Of a stretch of 64,000 nucleotides of DNA, positions 61,113 through 64,000 are shown piece after piece. This DNA comes from Antedon mediterranea (Eukaryota > Echinodermata > Crinoidea > Comatulida > Antedonidae), in assembly GCF_964355755.1 (NCBI RefSeq), contig NC_092679.1, forward strand, positions 7,688,001 through 7,752,000, given 5' to 3'. The notes beneath the pieces were generated by a model that saw only the letters and a program-made list of their open reading frames with translations, was not told the DNA's origin and searched no databases. Numbering within the stretch: position 1 is the stretch's first letter; every line of letters starts with the position of its first letter. The translations under genes were made by a program, and so were the position numbers.

Positions 61113-62145
61113 TTAATCTTCAAGATCGCTCACATCACTGCAATCTGAAAAGTCTTCATATTCATTATGTGTAAACAGTTCCTGGACATCAGTGGGCATC
61201 ACTGTCTCAATCCATTTAGGCTCCATTTGTTCGTTCCATCCATTGTGTGTACTGTTGTTGACAAAATCATTGACGTCTGCTGATTGCCATTCTTTAGTAA
61301 TGAAGTTTGCTCTAAGTATATGAAACTCAAGGGTCTGCTGACATAGTGGCAGTAATGATATATCTGTAATCTTGTTGTGTCTGGAAAACTTTCTGTTGAA
61401 GATATCATATCTTGCTTGATTTACACTTTTCCCCTTCACTTCATACAATGGTGAAACATACTCTTCAAGTTCCTCATACAACTCTTTTGATGGAACATCT
61501 GACACTCCAAGGTTGCAGAATGTGTCAACACATTTTGCTTTTGATTCCAGAAGCTTCCAGCAGGTACGTTTTCCTTTCCGAACGAAAGCGGAGTTATACT
61601 CGTTACCTGTGAAAGCATGGAATCCAATAAGGGATGATTTCTGCGCTTTTGTTAAATCAATGTCACTCAATTTCAGTACATTTCGGTATTTCCCAGTGTT
61701 TGTATCAATAATTACCCTCTGCCCATCACCCTATGAAATGAGATAGTGAAATGACTGGAATGTCAAAGTCTCCAGAATGGGAACGAATTATTGCTACGCC
61801 TTGATTGTTATTTGTTAAAGCATGCTTTGCATGCAGGATGACTTTCGTGTCGGCTTCTTCTTGGCTACTATTAAGCTCCGGAACCAATACAACATCTCAG
61901 TTAGTAACGTAGATGCATTCTTTGTACGATGAAAAGTAGATAACATCACTCCTCATATCTGTTAGAATGCTTTCTTTCTTTGACACTAGTACACAGCAAA
62001 TAAGCTCAATCAATCTGGTCTTGTTTTTGCCGTTGGCAAGGAAATTGTTAAAATCACGGGGCAACTTTGATATTTTTGAGCTTACAATTACTTTTGGTGC
62101 AATACCGCGTCTGTTTCTCGCAGTGCTCGACCAGGATCCATAACA
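61113..62145 (-). pseudogene. FEN/XPG-like nuclease gene remnant, left arm copy
   Basis: Read on minus, the stretch has SQEEADTKVILHAKHAL, SHSGDFDIPVISLSHF, a stop, then an open frame 61670-61113 with LIGFHAFTGNEYNSAF, GKRTCWKLLESK, LPLCQQTLEFHILRANF, GWNEQMEPKW and an acidic end. Family knowledge: the acidic residues in EEAD, D.D and TG(C/N)D follow the layout of FEN1/XPG catalytic carboxylates; this assignment is an inference. Here the last position is Glu (TGNE) instead of Asp. It has an internal deletion near 62110 and a stop near 61735. Confidence 0.6.
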
Positions 62146-62375
62146 TCATCTCACTTTATTTTCGAATAGTGGGAAGAAACTCGAAATCAAGGCAAATGGG
62201 AAAGTAAGAGTAATATAAGCTAATCGGGATGTTTTAGGAAAGCTTCTTGCCACCTCAACAAAGCATGGTAGAATAATTGACTTGACTGAAAGCCTTTGAG
62301 TATCCACTTACCCCTGTCCCGCTAAGCCTTGCTAATGCAGATGGGACAAGACGAACAACTCAGAATAGTGTCCTA

Positions 62376-63619
62376 ATGGAAATTCTCATCGAAAGTTCAA
62401 CAGATGTTATAGATCCTGGTCGGGCACTGCCAGCAAAGGCTACTGTCATTGCCTATGTTGTTGGCTTGATGGCATTAATCAGAACATTTACATCTTACCC
62501 TGATACGTACGAGGATCTTGTAGCAAAGGTTTTCAACAGCGTCCCTAAAGGATACAAGCGTGTTGATATTGTTACCGATGCATACCTGCCAAAAAGCATT
62601 AAGTCTGTTGAGAGAAACATACGCGGTATTGCACCAAAAGTAATTGTAAGCTCAACAATATCAAAGTTGGCCCGTGATTTCAACAATTTCCTTGCCAACG
62701 GCGAGAACAAGACCAGATTGATTGAGCTTATTCGCTGTGTACTAGTGTCAAAGAAAGAAAGCATTCTAACAGATATGAGGAGTGATGTTATCTACTTTTC
62801 ATCGTACAAAGAATACATCTACGTTACTAACTGAGATGTTGTATTGGTTCCGGAGCTTAATAGTAGCCGGAAGAAGAAGCCTACACGAAAGTCATCCTGC
62901 ATGCAAAGCATGCTTTAACAAATAACAATCAAGGCGTAGCAATAATTCGTTCCCATTCTGGAGACATTGATATTCCAGTCATTGCACTATCTCATTTCAT
63001 AGATGATGGGCAGAGGGTAATTATTGATACAAACACTGGGAAATACCGAAAGGTACTGAAATTGAGTGACATTGATTTAACAAAAGCGCAGAAATCATCC
63101 CTTATTGGATTCCATGCTTTCACAGGTAACGATTATAACTCCGCTTTCTTTCGGAAAGGAAAACGTACCTGCTGGAAGCTTCTGGAATCAAAAGCAAAAT
63201 TTGTTGACACATTCTGCAACCTTGGAGTGTCAGATGTTCCATCAAAAGAGTTGTATGAGGAATTTGAAGAGTATGTTTCACTATTGTATGGAGTGAAGGG
63301 GAAAAGTGTAAATCAAGCAAGATATGATATCTTCAACAGAAAGTTTTCCAGACACAACAAGATTACAGATATATAATTACTGCCACTATGTCAGCAGACC
63401 CTTGAGTTTCATATACTTAGAGCACACTTCATTACTAAAGAATGGCAATCAGCAGACGTCAATGATTTTGTCAACAACAGTACACACAATGGATGGAACG
63501 AACAAATGGAGCCTAAATTGATTGAGACAGTGATTCCCACTGATGTCCAGGAACTGTTTACACATAATGAATATGAAGACTTTTCAGATTGCAGTGATGT
63601 GAGCGATCTTGAAGATTAA
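62376..63619 (+). pseudogene. FEN/XPG-like nuclease gene remnant, right arm copy
   Basis: An open frame 62376-62834 holds RVDIVTDAYLPKSIKSVER and FLANGENKTRLIELI, typical of the N-terminal half of this invertebrate protein family. After a stop, 62840-63376 resumes with the HAKHAL and HSGDIDIP region and LIGFHAFTGNDYNSAF, and a third block 63377-63619 gives LPLCQQTLEFHILRA and the acidic end. Stops at 62832 and near 63374, plus a change that destroys EEAD (read as KKKPT), show it is inactive. More complete than the left copy at its start. Confidence 0.6.
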
Positions 63620-64000
63620 TACACGACATACAGTCTGAAACACTAAAGGGAAGCATGTATGTAGTAAAAGAATTAAATTCTTGGCCTTGTTATGGCTTAT
63701 TTATCTCATATATTCGGATTGCACATGAAAAACTGGTCCAGAAAATAATATGAGAATGTCAACCTCCAATTGGCACAAAATGATGGGAGAAATGTCTTGC
63801 ATTTTGGGTCAAAGGTCAGTAACGTTATTTCCGGTCATTTTTACAGATAATGTTCTATTAGTCTGAATATAAACATCTATATTCTGGAGAGTTTGACACC
63901 AATTACAACTTTCTGTGTCGAGTAGTTACGGAGATATGATATCTGTTAGATATTGGGTCAAAGGTCAATAGAGGTATTTCCGGCCATTTTCTGACAAAAT

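Larger units (their letters stand above)
60703..64000. mobile_element. Second giant palindromic element, right arm cut by the window end
   Basis: The left arm 60703-62145 and right arm 62404-64000 are inverse copies, e.g. GCAAGACATTTCTC at 60902 against the inverse near 63793, and the whole coding block. The left arm lacks about 190 bp present in the right arm (62430-62615). The spacer is about 260 bp. The arms carry a nuclease-like gene remnant pointing outward. The true left end may lie as far as 60530. Confidence 0.9.

Overview
This is a piece of animal nuclear genome. It is AT-rich, its genes are split by GT-AG introns, and it is crowded with interspersed repeats. Runs rich in TAGGCCTA, tRNA-derived SINEs, many MITEs and the state of the proteins suggest a marine invertebrate deuterostome. 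An echinoderm is most likely and a hemichordate is possible; this is an inference from general character, not from a marker gene.

Six protein-coding genes could be assembled exon by exon, and every splice phase closes. (1) A minus-strand RDH8/17beta-HSD1-like short-chain dehydrogenase (1520-7954, 5 exons, 294 aa). (2) The amino-acid transporter slc38a6 on plus (16496-27412, 13 exons, 475 aa). (3,4) Two tandem plus-strand RDH8-like dehydrogenases (28091-31895 and 33199-35054, 5 exons each, 286 aa each) with the same intron positions as gene 1. (5) The checkpoint mediator claspin on plus (43665-54248, 21 exons, 1399 aa). (6) The tRNA (guanine-N1-)-methyltransferase trmt5 on minus (54839-56521, 3 exons, 482 aa), tail to tail with claspin. 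The dehydrogenases probably act on retinoids or steroids; claspin and trmt5 are housekeeping genes. trmt5 and slc38a6 are immediate head-to-head neighbours in human, so their presence here within 40 kb, in changed relative orientation, looks like rearranged ancestral synteny.

Most remaining DNA is repeat. 1-8 kb: MITEs with a GACGCAACGCAA core in and around gene 1. 8.87-12.6 kb: a 3.7-kb element with inverted ends. 12.96-15.4 kb: a decayed non-LTR retrotransposon. 15.7-16.35 kb: a MITE/SINE composite. 18.26-23.43 kb, inside slc38a6 intron 5: a giant foldback element. 24.4-25.37 kb, inside slc38a6 intron 8: a 12-bp minisatellite built on the exon 8 splice donor. 28.19-30.29 kb: a palindromic element inside a dehydrogenase intron. 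35.93-43.42 kb: a satellite of about 186-bp units with a 14-unit higher-order period, interrupted by a MITE. 57.5-60.4 kb: several GC-rich minisatellites. 60.7 kb to the window end: a second giant palindrome.

The most unusual theme is two unrelated-looking long-arm foldback elements (18.26-23.43 kb and 60.7-64 kb). Both carry remnants of the same protein family, whose acidic-residue layout resembles FEN1/XPG-type (PIN-like) nucleases. A second notable structure is the splice-donor minisatellite in slc38a6.
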